Below, piece after piece: positions 1-7,761 of a stretch of 64,000 nt of DNA. The stretch lies in assembly GCA_025057905.1 (NCBI GenBank), contig JANWUX010000002.1:240064-304063 (forward strand). The letters are read 5' to 3'. Within the stretch, counting starts at the first letter, position 1, and the number at the start of each line of letters is the position of its first letter. Source of the stretch: Patescibacteria group bacterium. Its GTDB lineage: Bacteria; Patescibacteriota; Microgenomatia; UBA1406; GWC2-37-13. A program made the translations under genes and the position numbers. The notes below the pieces were generated by a model, which was not told the origin of the DNA, did not search any database, and worked only from the letters and a program-made list of their open reading frames with translations.

Positions 1-399
1 CTAAAGACTCTTGAAGAGCCACCTTCAAAAACCCTTTTTATTCTTTCTGTTGATAATCAAGAAAAAATCCTACCGACGATCCTCTCTCGCTCGAGAATAA
101 TCATAAACAAAAGAAATTTTAAGTTATCAGAAGAAATTAAAGAGATTCTAAAAAAATTTGCCGAAAATGAAATCCTCGATTTGAGACTGAGTGAGAAAAT
201 ATCAGTAGGGGAAGTTATCTCTTTCCTTAAAGAAAAACTAAAAGAAGAGAAGAATATTCTTCCAATTCTCAAGGAAGCTTTAGAGATAAACAATTTGATA
301 GAAAAAAACAATTTGAATAAAATTTTGGCGCTGGATTATCTTCTAATTCAAATAAAAAGACTTTTTCAAAAAAAAGAGATCACTCGAGCATTCTCATGA
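1..399 (+). CDS. holB: DNA polymerase III delta' subunit, C-terminal part (gene starts before window)
   Basis: The reading frame is open from base 1 to the TGA at 397-399. It begins with L-K-T-L-E-E-P-P and soon after I-L-P-T-I-L-S-R-S-R, the signature of the clamp-loader AAA+ ATPases after the sensor region (delta' and gamma/tau). The remaining ~100 residues are helical and Lys/Glu-rich. There is no long proline-rich tail, so delta' fits better than tau. The product would be part of the clamp loader that puts the sliding clamp on DNA. The 3' end overlaps the convergent neighbour gene by 20 bases. The start and the Walker motifs lie outside the window, so delta' versus gamma is an inference. 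Confidence 0.75.
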   Translation, partial: LKTLEEPPSKTLFILSVDNQEKILPTILSRSRIIINKRNFKLSEEIKEILKKFAENEILDLRLSEKISVGEVISFLKEKLKEEKNILPILKEALEINNLIEKNNLNKILALDYLLIQIKRLFQKKEITRAFS

Positions 400-967
400 A
401 ACTATTAACACCGTAAGCCCAGCTTCCCCGTGAGCGAGGAGTGTATTTCTTCATTATTGCCGTTGCTGTGATTAGGCCTTTATCAATGTAATCTCTCTTT
501 ATCCCTCGAGCGACGGTTTCAATTGCCTCTTCATACGATTTAAATCTAATTACCTGAGTTCCGTATATCCCCCATCCCCAACAGTTGTAAGAGTTTTCAG
601 GGATATATTTGCAAAGATTTGATTCTTGCATGGCAATGGCCGGTAGAAGACGGTAATCTAGGCCGTATTTATCAGAGGCCTCTATGATTTTTTCAGCATA
701 ATCATAAAGGGGTGATTGATATTTTCTAAAAAATGACTTTAGGTTGGCGACCCGGCTATCGCCAAGTTCAGTTTCTAGGCGGTAACCATCTTGATTAGAT
801 GGTTGATAAAGTGATTGAAAATAATTTTTTTTCATGTCAATGTCGGCGATTATTCTTTCAATCACAGATTTTCTTTCCAAAAACCTAAAAATTCTAAAGC
901 ATAAAAAGAGATTGAGGCTTGACAATAAAGAGAAAAAAAGTAAATAAATCACCAGTTTTTTAATCAT
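380..967 (-). CDS. Membrane-anchored glucosaminidase/lysozyme-like protein (paralogue A)
   Basis: A 195-residue protein with one N-terminal hydrophobic segment (about residues 4-24), probably an uncleaved anchor, followed by a short linker. The soluble part contains Y-Q-S-P-L, then L-P-A-I-A-M-Q-E-S-N and a W-G-W-G-I-Y-G segment. This arrangement resembles peptidoglycan N-acetylglucosaminidase or lytic transglycosylase-like domains, with the Glu of Q-E-S as likely catalytic acid. It would act on the cell wall outside the membrane. A second copy (2535-3104) has the same order of motifs (Y-Q-S-P-L, L-P-A-I-S, V-E-S, F-G-W-G). The gene has its own promoter that places transcription start at the ATG. 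Exact family assignment needs a profile search. Confidence 0.6.
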   Translation of the reverse strand: MIKKLVIYLLFFSLLSSLNLFLCFRIFRFLERKSVIERIIADIDMKKNYFQSLYQPSNQDGYRLETELGDSRVANLKSFFRKYQSPLYDYAEKIIEASDKYGLDYRLLPAIAMQESNLCKYIPENSYNCWGWGIYGTQVIRFKSYEEAIETVARGIKRDYIDKGLITATAIMKKYTPRSRGSWAYGVNSFMRMLE

Positions 968-1002
968 AGGATTAATCTAGCAAAAAATAATTGATATATC
1001 AA
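968..1002 (-). promoter_or_regulatory. Promoter for leaderless mRNA of the gene ending at 380
   Basis: On the minus strand a -35 box TTGATA (997-1002), a 17-base spacer and a -10 box TAGATT (974-979) are followed by only 6 bases before the ATG at 967. Transcription would start at or next to the A of the ATG. No Shine-Dalgarno sequence can fit. Confidence 0.6.
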
Positions 1003-1044
1003 CTTTCCTTTTGCTAAATCACTTTTTCAGGAAGACTGTTGAGT

Positions 1045-1650
1045 TTATTGAGTGTTTCTGGCCACTTGAAGCTCTTGAGAGAGTGAATATTGAGTCCCCA
1101 TTTTTTTTGCTCGATAGAGGAAAAGAGATCCTCTTTTCTTTTTTCTGGTGATCATTGCCTGAAGCCAGGTAGAAGACTCGCTGATTTTTTTTCTGAGGTT
1201 TTTTAGCAGATTTAGAATGATCTCTAAAAATCTCACGTGATAGACGCCTGGTTTTTCTGGGAGTTCGTTGATTGTCTGTGATTCGATATCTTTTATGTTA
1301 GAAATTAGTTCATTTCCTTCTCTCTTTATTAAATCCAATTCGTTTTTAATGATAGCAAGAAGCTTTTTAATTTCTTCATTTACGATGACATTTTCATGAT
1401 GCCGTCGAAAATCAAAGATTGTTTTTTCGTTTTTCAAAAGAGAACTTTCTTTTTCAGATTGCGGCTTTCTTTCTTTTTTATTTGATTCCTGGTAGTAACC
1501 AAAAAGTTGATCAACTATTCCCATTCCAATATCCGAGACAGCCTTCACACTCCCTTTTACTGTTTGAGAGGTAACATCCTTGATTGTCTCTATTGGGTTG
1601 GAGTATGAAATTTTTGTCCCGTTTTTTTTTTGAAAACCTTTAAGTGACAT
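1045..1650 (-). CDS. Conserved CPR protein of unknown function (possible DUF5660 type)
   Basis: A 201-residue, highly charged soluble protein with no signal peptide or membrane segment. The N-terminal ~70 residues are Gly/Ser/Lys-rich; the middle (about 85-135) is predicted helical with repeated Glu/Lys/Ile, and the C-terminal part contains W-L-Q-A-M-I-T-R-K-K-K-R-G-S. I associate this pattern (helical middle, basic G-S-L-F-L tail) with a small family found in Microgenomates genomes and labelled DUF5660, but that comes from memory and is unverified. It follows the trigger-factor gene by 11 bases on the same strand. A TAAAAT hexamer lies 8 bases before its ATG, so it may also be transcribed separately. 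Function unknown. Confidence 0.55.
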   Translation of the reverse strand: MSLKGFQKKNGTKISYSNPIETIKDVTSQTVKGSVKAVSDIGMGIVDQLFGYYQESNKKERKPQSEKESSLLKNEKTIFDFRRHHENVIVNEEIKKLLAIIKNELDLIKREGNELISNIKDIESQTINELPEKPGVYHVRFLEIILNLLKNLRKKISESSTWLQAMITRKKKRGSLFLYRAKKMGTQYSLSQELQVARNTQ

Positions 1651-1661
1651 ATGGAATAATT

Positions 1662-2531
1662 TTACAACAGGCTAATTAGATAATCAATAGTCTTTTGTTT
1701 TCTAATAAGAGTGGCGTAGTAGTAGCTATTTCTTTTTGCTTTTTCTTTCTCTTCTTCACTGGTGAGACTATTGAAAAGTTTATAAAGATCTTTTTCCTCA
1801 ACTTGGATATTCTCTTCATTGGCAATTTTTTCAAGAATAAACTCTAGTTTGTAGGTCTCTTCAATCTCCTTTTTGAGTGAGTTTTTTAGCTCTTTTAGGC
1901 TTATTCTTTTTGTTCTTAAGTAATCTTCTATCGTCAAACCTACTTTTTTTACCTCATCAACTAGATTTACCAGTCGGTGATTGAGCTCTTCTTCTAAAAT
2001 AACGTCGGAAATCTCTACTTCGACTTTCTTGAGTAAAACCTCAAAAATTTGGCTAAGAAGAGTAGTTTTTTTTTGCTCTGTCTCTTTTTCTTCTTCTTGG
2101 TTTTTTCCTGGAAGCCAGATTTTGGGAGCTTTTGCCTCATCAGCTATTTTTTTTATACTCTCTTTATAGTTTCCTAGTTTAACTTCAGGTTTTAGCGGGA
2201 TGGTAAATCTAAGAAGCCAACTTTCACTTCCTTTTGGCCTCGTGAATTCTATTTTTGGATTGTATATGGGTAGAAAATTTTCTTTTTTGACTATCTCGGT
2301 GTAAATATCGGGTACGATCTTTTTGATCATTTCTTCGACTATTTTATTTTCAGGAATGTGTTTTTCTGCAATCGAGTCAGGGACGTTACCTTTTCGAAAG
2401 CCTTCAACTACCAAATCTTGTCTAAGCTTGTTAAAAGCTTCGGTTCTTTTTTGGTTGAGATAGTTTTTAGACAAAGTCACTTCAACCTCAACAGTGTTTT
2501 TGGGGATTTTTTTTAGATTGTAAGTATACAT
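1662..2531 (-). CDS. tig: Trigger factor, short form without PPIase domain
   Basis: A ribosome-bound chaperone that meets nascent chains. The N-terminal ribosome-binding domain (about residues 1-140) contains the signature G-F-R-K-G-N-V-P at ~44-51, the loop that contacts ribosomal protein L23. The C-terminal helical cradle follows (about 160-289). The usual FKBP-type peptidyl-prolyl isomerase domain between them is missing: only a charged Glu/Lys linker (~145-160) is present, so the protein is 289 residues instead of about 430. PPIase-less forms are chaperone-active in other systems. It lies 3 bases from the upstream glucosaminidase-like gene and 11 bases before the unknown gene at 1045-1650, suggesting one transcript. 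Confidence 0.88.
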   Translation of the reverse strand: MYTYNLKKIPKNTVEVEVTLSKNYLNQKRTEAFNKLRQDLVVEGFRKGNVPDSIAEKHIPENKIVEEMIKKIVPDIYTEIVKKENFLPIYNPKIEFTRPKGSESWLLRFTIPLKPEVKLGNYKESIKKIADEAKAPKIWLPGKNQEEEKETEQKKTTLLSQIFEVLLKKVEVEISDVILEEELNHRLVNLVDEVKKVGLTIEDYLRTKRISLKELKNSLKKEIEETYKLEFILEKIANEENIQVEEKDLYKLFNSLTSEEEKEKAKRNSYYYATLIRKQKTIDYLISLL

Positions 2532-2534
2532 CGC

Positions 2535-3104
2535 CTAAAATTCTACAGGAAATTCTTCAAGATACAATAGGAATCTTTCCTCTTCTTTTTTGAATTCATC
2601 AATAAACCACTTAACTTTTGACGCCCAGAGAGGATTTTCAGCATAGATTTCTCCGATCTGTTCGATAGTCATCAGTTTCCATTTCTCTACATAAGTCTCT
2701 TTCAAGTTCTTTCCAACTTTTTCAATTGCTTCTTGCCAGTTTTTGAACATGGCATAACCACCGCCCCAGCCGAAGGGGTTGTAGGAGCCTGGAAAAACAA
2801 ACTTACCAAAGGTTGATTCCACTCCTGAGATTGCTGGTAGTAAATAGCAATCAAGCTGGTATTTCTTACAAGTAAGAATAAAGATTTTTGTTTCCTCAAC
2901 AAGTGGTGACTGATATCTTCTCAAAACGTTTCTGATAGTGATCTCTTTCCTCAAAAAAAATTGACTAAATTCGTTTTTCTTTTCCGGGATAACTTTTACT
3001 GACAACTGTGCTGATGAGTCACTTACCGCCTTTGCCTTTACTGGTTTTGTCCATAAAAAGATTAATATTCCTGTAATAAAAATTAGAAAGATATTTTTTC
3101 TCAT
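2535..3104 (-). CDS. Exported glucosaminidase/lysozyme-like protein (paralogue B)
   Basis: The chosen ATG at 3104 gives M-R-K-N followed by a hydrophobic stretch and A-K-A, a normal signal peptide. An upstream in-frame start at 3134 would run through a regulatory hairpin and is less likely. The mature part has Y-Q-S-P-L, then L-P-A-I-S-G-V-E-S-T with a likely catalytic Glu, and F-G-W-G-G-G, matching the order in the protein encoded at 380-967. It probably cleaves peptidoglycan in the envelope. The protein is 189 residues. It is the first gene of a probable operon with tig. Glucosaminidase versus transglycosylase chemistry cannot be told from the sequence. Confidence 0.6.
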   Translation of the reverse strand: MRKNIFLIFITGILIFLWTKPVKAKAVSDSSAQLSVKVIPEKKNEFSQFFLRKEITIRNVLRRYQSPLVEETKIFILTCKKYQLDCYLLPAISGVESTFGKFVFPGSYNPFGWGGGYAMFKNWQEAIEKVGKNLKETYVEKWKLMTIEQIGEIYAENPLWASKVKWFIDEFKKEEERFLLYLEEFPVEF

Positions 3105-3166
3105 AAAAAAAGATCCTAAAGCTTTTCTAATCACTAAGAAAAACCTTAGGATCTAAGATAATTATA
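3105..3166 (-). promoter_or_regulatory. Promoter and hairpin leader with U-tract (attenuator-like)
   Basis: Minus strand: a TATAAT -10 box lies at 3161-3166, so the transcript should begin near 3154. The 50-base leader is almost entirely one hairpin. The arms AGATCCTAA (3154-3146) and TTAGGATCT (3119-3111) pair perfectly over 9 bp and are followed by seven Ts that end next to the ATG at 3104. A competing small hairpin, CTAAG/CTTAG, uses part of the first arm. The layout matches an intrinsic terminator with an alternative fold. No -35 box is convincing. Confidence 0.45.
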
Positions 3167-3277
3167 GCATAAAACTATAAGAAATTAAATAAAAGATTAA
3201 ATGAAGAAAATGTAATCGTCTAGATAATTCTTTCTCCGATTTGACTTTTTTTATGAAAAGTAAAAAAATATTATTTG

Positions 3278-3745
3278 ATGAAAGATTTTTTCGCTAGATC
3301 AAGAAGAAAAAAAATCAAGAGTTTTTTTACTCTTGTGGAAATTTTAGTGGTCATTGCTATCATTGGAATTTTGTCGGCTTTGTTTTTACCAAATTACATG
3401 GCCGCAAGAGAAAGGGCCAGAGACTCACAGAGAAAATCCGATCTGAAACAAATCCAGAAAGCATTAGAAATGTACCGTCAAGATCAATTTCCTCCGGCTT
3501 ATCCGACCTCCCTTCCGCCAGCTGGTTCAGAGTTTAAAAATAATATCATAAATGTTGTCTATATGAATAAATTTCCTACTGACCCTCTCCCTGGAAGACA
3601 ATACTTTTATTCTTATGACAATTCCAGTCTTTCTTACACCCTGTGTGCTTGTCTTGAAAACAGGGCTGATAGAGATGGCGTAACTTGTTCTCCTCCATGT
3701 TCTTGCCAAGCCAATCAAAAGTGTTTTCTTGTTACTCAGCCTTGA
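3278..3745 (+). CDS. Prepilin-like protein 1 (type IV pilin/pseudopilin)
   Basis: A 155-residue protein (ATG at 3278; an in-frame TTG precedes it). It has a basic leader followed by [16 protein letters not shown], the class III prepilin signal with Glu+5 and an N-terminal hydrophobic helix, then [10 protein letters not shown] typical of GspG/PilA-like subunits. The leader would be cleaved by prepilin peptidase. The residue before the conserved Phe is Phe, not the usual Gly. The C-terminal ~30 residues carry seven Cys, suggesting disulphides in the exposed tip. It is the first of six such genes in tandem and a good candidate for the major subunit, though that is inference. Confidence 0.85.
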   Translation: MKDFFARSRRKKIKSFFTLVEILVVIAIIGILSALFLPNYMAARERARDSQRKSDLKQIQKALEMYRQDQFPPAYPTSLPPAGSEFKNNIINVVYMNKFPTDPLPGRQYFYSYDNSSLSYTLCACLENRADRDGVTCSPPCSCQANQKCFLVTQP

Positions 3746-3747
3746 CT

Positions 3748-4185
3748 ATGGGATTAAGATTTAAGTCCTTTACGCTTCTTGAGATGTTGGTTGTTATTGG
3801 AATTATTGGTATTTTAATATCACTTGGGGTTTCTTCCTACTCAACGGCTCAGAGAAAATCAAGAGATGCAAAAAGAAAATCTGATCTGAAAATAATTCAA
3901 AATGCTCTTGAACAATATTATTCAATCTGTGGCGGAAAATATCCTTCTTCGATAAATTTCAGCGGAACAATTACAGCAACAACTACTGATTGTCCTGGTT
4001 TAGCATCTGATGTCACTCTGATTTCAATGCCGACAGATCCGCTTGGCGGTAACTATCAGTGTGTTGGTACTTGCAATGCTTCTGCATATACAATATGCCC
4101 AAAAAATGTAGGAGGAGGGAGATTTTTAGAAACAGAGAATTGTAACTCAACTAATAAAAGCTGCTGTATTTCCAATCTCCAATGA
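3748..4185 (+). CDS. Prepilin-like protein 2
   Basis: The start at ATG 3748, two bases after the preceding stop, gives a short leader M-G-L-R-F-K-S before F-T-L-L-E-M-L-V-V-I-G-I-I-G-I-L. Glu+5 and the hydrophobic helix identify a prepilin-like subunit of 145 residues. The helix is followed by K-S-R-D-A-K-R-K-S-D-L as in protein 1, so the two are paralogues. The C-terminal half contains many Cys, including a C-C pair close to the end. Cleavage would occur after Ser, not Gly. The 3' end overlaps the next gene by 4 bases (ATGA), which supports translational coupling in the pilus operon. Confidence 0.85.
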   Translation: MGLRFKSFTLLEMLVVIGIIGILISLGVSSYSTAQRKSRDAKRKSDLKIIQNALEQYYSICGGKYPSSINFSGTITATTTDCPGLASDVTLISMPTDPLGGNYQCVGTCNASAYTICPKNVGGGRFLETENCNSTNKSCCISNLQ

Positions 4186-4577
4186 AAAAGAGTTTTACTC
4201 TTATTGAGATTTTAGTAGTGGCAACGGTTATTGGTCTTCTTGCTTCGGTTTTGACAATCTCATTTTCTCAATTAAACGTAAGAGCCCGAAATGACAGGAG
4301 AAGAGTTGATATTGAACAAATAAGAAGCGCCCTGGAAATGCATAGATCTAATAACAATACTTACCCCCAAACACTTCCGACGTTAACTCCTTATCTCTCT
4401 GTGCCTTCAGATCCTAAAAGTCCTACCTATAACTATCATTATAGACGAATTTCTGATACTGATTATGTGATTGGGGCTTTTTTTGAAAACTCAAGCTCAA
4501 CTTGTAGATACTCCCAAGCTTTATCATGTGGATCAGCCAATTGTAATATTTGCTTTGGACCCTATGGAGAGCGATGA
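4182..4577 (+). CDS. Prepilin-like protein 3
   Basis: A 131-residue subunit with leader M-K-K-S before F-T-L-I-E-I-L-V-V-A-T-V-I-G-L-L. The segment A-R-N-D-R-R-R-V-D-I-E-Q-I-R after the helix corresponds to the R-K-S-D-L segment in proteins 1 and 2. The C-terminus has four Cys in about 20 residues. It overlaps its neighbours by 4 bases on each side (ATGA arrangement). Expected in the inner membrane before assembly and in the pilus fibre or its tip afterwards. Whether it is a major or minor subunit cannot be decided from the sequence. Confidence 0.83.
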   Translation: MKKSFTLIEILVVATVIGLLASVLTISFSQLNVRARNDRRRVDIEQIRSALEMHRSNNNTYPQTLPTLTPYLSVPSDPKSPTYNYHYRRISDTDYVIGAFFENSSSTCRYSQALSCGSANCNICFGPYGER

Positions 4578-5062
4578 GATCAGAAAAGAGTTTCACCCTT
4601 GTTGAGATTTTAGTCTTGATGGTAATTGCCAGTGTTTTTTTTGGTCTTTTTATTCCAAATTATCAAAGGTTTGAACAGGAGAGAATCCTTCAAAATCAAG
4701 CGAGAAATTTTTCGCAGGTTTTTGAATTGGTAAAAAAAAAGGCCTTCTCTTCTGAGCTTCATGACAAAAACTGCCAAAATTTTTCTGGTTATAAGTTGAC
4801 CATAAAGTCTAATAATAATTATTCATTCAGTTTTGGTTGCCATACTAACTTCTATGAAATTCAGAATTACTACTTGAATCAAAATAACTTTTTTACTGAA
4901 GCCATAGGAAAAGAATTTTACTTTTCACCAACGGGAAGATTAATCGATATCGGTGGTGTAAGCACTTTAAGAATAAAAAATGAGATAATCAATAAATGTA
5001 TTGAAATTAACATTAACGAAAGGGGGATAATGACAGTAAATTATTTTCTAATAAATTGTTAA
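4574..5062 (+). CDS. Prepilin-like protein 4 (minor pseudopilin, GspH/FimT-like)
   Basis: ATG at 4574 overlaps the previous stop. The leader M-R-S-E-K-S is followed by [18 protein letters not shown], with Glu+5. The protein is 162 residues and lacks the R-K-S-D-L motif of proteins 1-3; its C-terminal half is rich in beta-prone Asn/Tyr/Phe with F-S-P-T-G-R, resembling the G-x-x-x-F/x-P-x-G-x pattern of GspH/FimT minor pseudopilins. That points to a minor subunit that primes pilus assembly. Placement inside an unbroken run of coupled pilin genes supports this. Confidence 0.78.
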   Translation: MRSEKSFTLVEILVLMVIASVFFGLFIPNYQRFEQERILQNQARNFSQVFELVKKKAFSSELHDKNCQNFSGYKLTIKSNNNYSFSFGCHTNFYEIQNYYLNQNNFFTEAIGKEFYFSPTGRLIDIGGVSTLRIKNEIINKCIEININERGIMTVNYFLINC

Positions 5063-5500
5063 GTGAAAAAAAGTTTTTCTCTTATCGAGGTTTTGGTATT
5101 TGCGGGAATCTTACAAATTTTTTTTATTGCCGCTCTATCAACAACGGTGTTTTTTGTTAGAAATCTTAAAAACGAGGAGTATAAAATCCTAGCTTCTTAT
5201 TACTTGGGAGATTTATCTGAATGGCTGAGATACAATAAAGATATTGATTGGAATGGATTTTCAAAGCGATCTTCTCCTAGTGGAATGAGGTATTGTTTCA
5301 ATAGCTTAAATTGGAATAATCAAGGAAGCTGCTCTAGTTATGGTCTTGGGAATCCACCTCTCTTTAAGAGGGAACTAGTCTTAACGACTATTAATCCTCC
5401 TGATAATACAAGAATAGAAGCTCATATCTTTGTTTCTTGGGATGATTCAGGAGTGGACAAGAGTGTCAATTCAAAAATTATTCTTACGCCTTTAGACTGA
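5063..5500 (+). CDS. Prepilin-like protein 5 (minor pseudopilin, PulI/PilV-like)
   Basis: It starts with GTG at 5063 directly after the previous TAA. The leader M-K-K-S precedes F-S-L-I-E-V-L-V-F-A-G-I-L, with Glu+5. The protein is 145 residues. The helix is followed by N-L-K-N-E-E-Y-K-I-L-A-S-Y-Y-L-G-D, similar to the arrangement in GspI/PilV minor pilins where an aromatic/Ala helix leads to a small beta domain. No long Cys-rich tail is present. The order FimT-, PilV- and PilW-like genes (proteins 4-6) is a usual order for minor pilin operons, which supports the assignment, but the similarity is weak. Confidence 0.75.
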   Translation: MKKSFSLIEVLVFAGILQIFFIAALSTTVFFVRNLKNEEYKILASYYLGDLSEWLRYNKDIDWNGFSKRSSPSGMRYCFNSLNWNNQGSCSSYGLGNPPLFKRELVLTTINPPDNTRIEAHIFVSWDDSGVDKSVNSKIILTPLD

Positions 5501-5506
5501 ATTATC

Positions 5507-6073
5507 GTGAAATTAAAAAGGTCCTTCACGTTAATTGAAACTATTGTTGTTTTGTCACTTATTGGTCTTTTTTTACCGATAATCTTCGCTATTGTTTTTA
5601 CTCTTGTAAGCCAACAGATGAAGGTAACAAGATTATCTTTAATCAAAAGGCAAGGAGATTTTATTTTGAATGAAATTTCATCTCTCATGAAAAACTCAGC
5701 CTTGTCAATTCACTCAGATTTTCCACCGAATGATCAAAACAATCTCTGTGATCGTGAAAACACAGTGTACGACACTGAATCGTCTTTGGTCTTCAGAGAT
5801 AAAAATAATTACTGGTTCAGAATTTTTTTTGATAATAATCGAATCGCTTCTTACTCCTCAGCAACAAATGTTACCTATTACTTAAACTCTAACGAGGTCA
5901 GGGTTTATGATTTTTTTATGAGGTGTCGGAATAATTCTTCCTATACTCCACCTTTGTTTGTTATCTGGTTTAGGATCTGCTATCGAAACCCAAATACAAA
6001 TGACTGTGCCCAGACAAATGAAGAAAAAGTTGATCTTCGATACGAAACGAGAATTAGATTGAGAAACAGATAG
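5507..6073 (+). CDS. Prepilin-like protein 6 (minor pseudopilin, PulJ/PilW-like)
   Basis: It starts with GTG at 5507. The leader M-K-L-K-R-S is followed by F-T-L-I-E-T-I-V-V-L-S-L-I-G, with Glu+5 and a hydrophobic helix. At 188 residues it is the largest of the six, as PulJ/PilW proteins usually are within a cluster. After the helix comes Q-G-D-F-I-L-N-E-I-S-S-L-M, an amphipathic stretch seen in this class. It probably sits with proteins 4 and 5 in the priming complex at the pilus tip. It ends 48 bases before pilM; the gap shows no terminator. Confidence 0.75.
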   Translation: MKLKRSFTLIETIVVLSLIGLFLPIIFAIVFTLVSQQMKVTRLSLIKRQGDFILNEISSLMKNSALSIHSDFPPNDQNNLCDRENTVYDTESSLVFRDKNNYWFRIFFDNNRIASYSSATNVTYYLNSNEVRVYDFFMRCRNNSSYTPPLFVIWFRICYRNPNTNDCAQTNEEKVDLRYETRIRLRNR

Positions 6074-6121
6074 TTCACAGTCAAAATTGATATTTCTGAA
6101 TCAATTTTCTATATTGAAAAT

Positions 6122-7144
6122 ATGGCAGGAAATTTCTTTTCTATCGAACTCAACAACCAGCGACTTAAAGTAATAAGTTTAAACAGGGTTGATAAAAACT
6201 ACGAAATTGACAAAATTGGTTCGATAAAGGTTTTGCCCGATTACTTCTCTTCCAACTTAGAAAAAACGATAAACGATCAGGCAAAAATTATCTCCGAATT
6301 CTTCGCTAACCTGGAAATCAAGAAAAAAAACGTCGTGATTACCTTGGCGGACAATTTGGTTTATCATCAAATTCTTGAGATGCCCTTACTCAAGGAAAAA
6401 GAGTTAATATCGGCTCTTAAATATCAAGCTGATCAGTTTATTCCAATGTCAATTGAAGAAGTTAATCTTGATTTAGAAGTCATAAAGGAAGACAAAGAGA
6501 GAAAAAAAGTCCTAATTTTTGTTGCTGCTTGCCCTAAAAAGACAATCGAGAAAATTCAAAATACGATCGAGTTGGCTGGCTATTTTCCTATCGCCATAGA
6601 GACAACTCTCTCTTCTTTGGCTCGCCTTTTAGACTATCTTAGTAAGAAAATTGTTGAAAAATATCCGGGAACAGATAGTTTGCTGTTGATTAATTTCGAA
6701 AATGACTTTTCAACGTTAACATTCTTCGATCAATTTCCTTTTTTGATAAAAAAAAATCGAACAATTTTAATTGGCTACCAATTGCTATTGAAAGAGTTGA
6801 TGATCAATTTTGATTTCTCAGAAGATAAAGCGATTGACTTTTTGACCAACTACCGTCCCGACCAAAACTCAAGTTTTCCCGTGAGCAAAGTAGTTAGGCC
6901 TCTCATTAGAGAGCTATCTGAAGAAATTAATCGATTTATCCTTTCGGAAAAACCTTCTATTATTTTTTTTGTTGGCCAGATTGGAAAGTGTCCAAGCCTA
7001 ATAGATTTTCTTCAACAAAATCTACCTTCCATCAAACTAGAAATTCTCAATCCTTGTCATTTTCTAAGAAAGAACCCGCTTGCAGAGAGTTTATTAAGCG
7101 AACTGCCGAGTTATTTTTCAGCCATTGGTAGTGAGCTAAGGTAG
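6122..7144 (+). CDS. pilM: Type IV pilus assembly protein PilM (actin-like ATPase)
   Basis: A 340-residue cytoplasmic protein of the actin/FtsA fold that binds the N-terminus of PilN and links the assembly motor to the inner-membrane platform. Supporting features are the position directly before pilN and pilO, the middle segment L-K-Y-Q-A-D-Q-F-I-P (about residues 98-107) typical of PilM, and L-L-L-I-N-F-E-N-D-F-S-T-L near 187-199, the second phosphate-binding strand. The usual D-I-G is changed to N-F-E, so nucleotide binding may be weak. The length matches the family (about 350). No ATPase (PilB/PilT), PilC or prepilin peptidase gene is in the window. Confidence 0.82.
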   Translation: MAGNFFSIELNNQRLKVISLNRVDKNYEIDKIGSIKVLPDYFSSNLEKTINDQAKIISEFFANLEIKKKNVVITLADNLVYHQILEMPLLKEKELISALKYQADQFIPMSIEEVNLDLEVIKEDKERKKVLIFVAACPKKTIEKIQNTIELAGYFPIAIETTLSSLARLLDYLSKKIVEKYPGTDSLLLINFENDFSTLTFFDQFPFLIKKNRTILIGYQLLLKELMINFDFSEDKAIDFLTNYRPDQNSSFPVSKVVRPLIRELSEEINRFILSEKPSIIFFVGQIGKCPSLIDFLQQNLPSIKLEILNPCHFLRKNPLAESLLSELPSYFSAIGSELR

Positions 7145-7152
7145 CTAAGCTA

Positions 7153-7761
7153 ATGAGAAAAAGAGCCATTAATCTAATTGTCAACAGGGAAGATTACCAA
7201 AAATACGAATATGGATTTAAACTCATTAGATACTTGACCATTGCTCTTTTTTTGATCATCTTAAGCTTTTTTTTTCTAATCATGTTTATTCTTGAAAATT
7301 TTAATGCCAAAATTGAAACTTTGAGAAAAAAAAAGATAGAATTATTAGCTGATTCAAACAGAAACCAAGAGTATCGGGTGAAAATAGCATATCTTATTAA
7401 TCATTACTATAAATTAAAAGATTTTCTAAAGAATGATGCTAATTCTTTCTTTTATTATTCCCTCCTCAATCAAACACTGAAAGCCACTTCAGATTCACAA
7501 GTGATGATTCGGGAATTTTCTATCAATAAAGATCGCCAATTCAATTTTGTAGTTAGCTTTGCTGATTTTGAAAGTTTAAGAAACTTTTTTAGGTTTATCG
7601 AGTCAAAAGAGTTTCTCAAAAACTTTGAATCAATTACTCTCAGAGAATTTTTGGTGATAGGAAAGACTGAAAGAGATGAAGGAAAATTTCAGCTCTCTTT
7701 CCACGGCCAGTTTTTGCCCAAAGAAGTTCTTGAAAGGGATGTAAATAATGATGAAAATTAA
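7153..7761 (+). CDS. pilN: Type IV pilus assembly protein PilN
   Basis: A 202-residue bitopic protein. The cytoplasmic N-terminus M-R-K-R-A-I-N-L-I-V-N has the conserved I-N-L-x-x-N motif by which PilN docks into PilM. One membrane helix follows (about residues 27-49), then a periplasmic coiled coil and a small ferredoxin-like domain. The order PilM-PilN-PilO is diagnostic. It starts 8 bases after pilM and overlaps pilO by 14 bases. Length matches the family (about 180-200). Confidence 0.85.
   Translation: MRKRAINLIVNREDYQKYEYGFKLIRYLTIALFLIILSFFFLIMFILENFNAKIETLRKKKIELLADSNRNQEYRVKIAYLINHYYKLKDFLKNDANSFFYYSLLNQTLKATSDSQVMIREFSINKDRQFNFVVSFADFESLRNFFRFIESKEFLKNFESITLREFLVIGKTERDEGKFQLSFHGQFLPKEVLERDVNNDEN

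Noticed and set aside
3111..3154. Terminator for the plus strand upstream of the pilin genes
   Set aside because: The U-tract follows the hairpin only on the minus strand.
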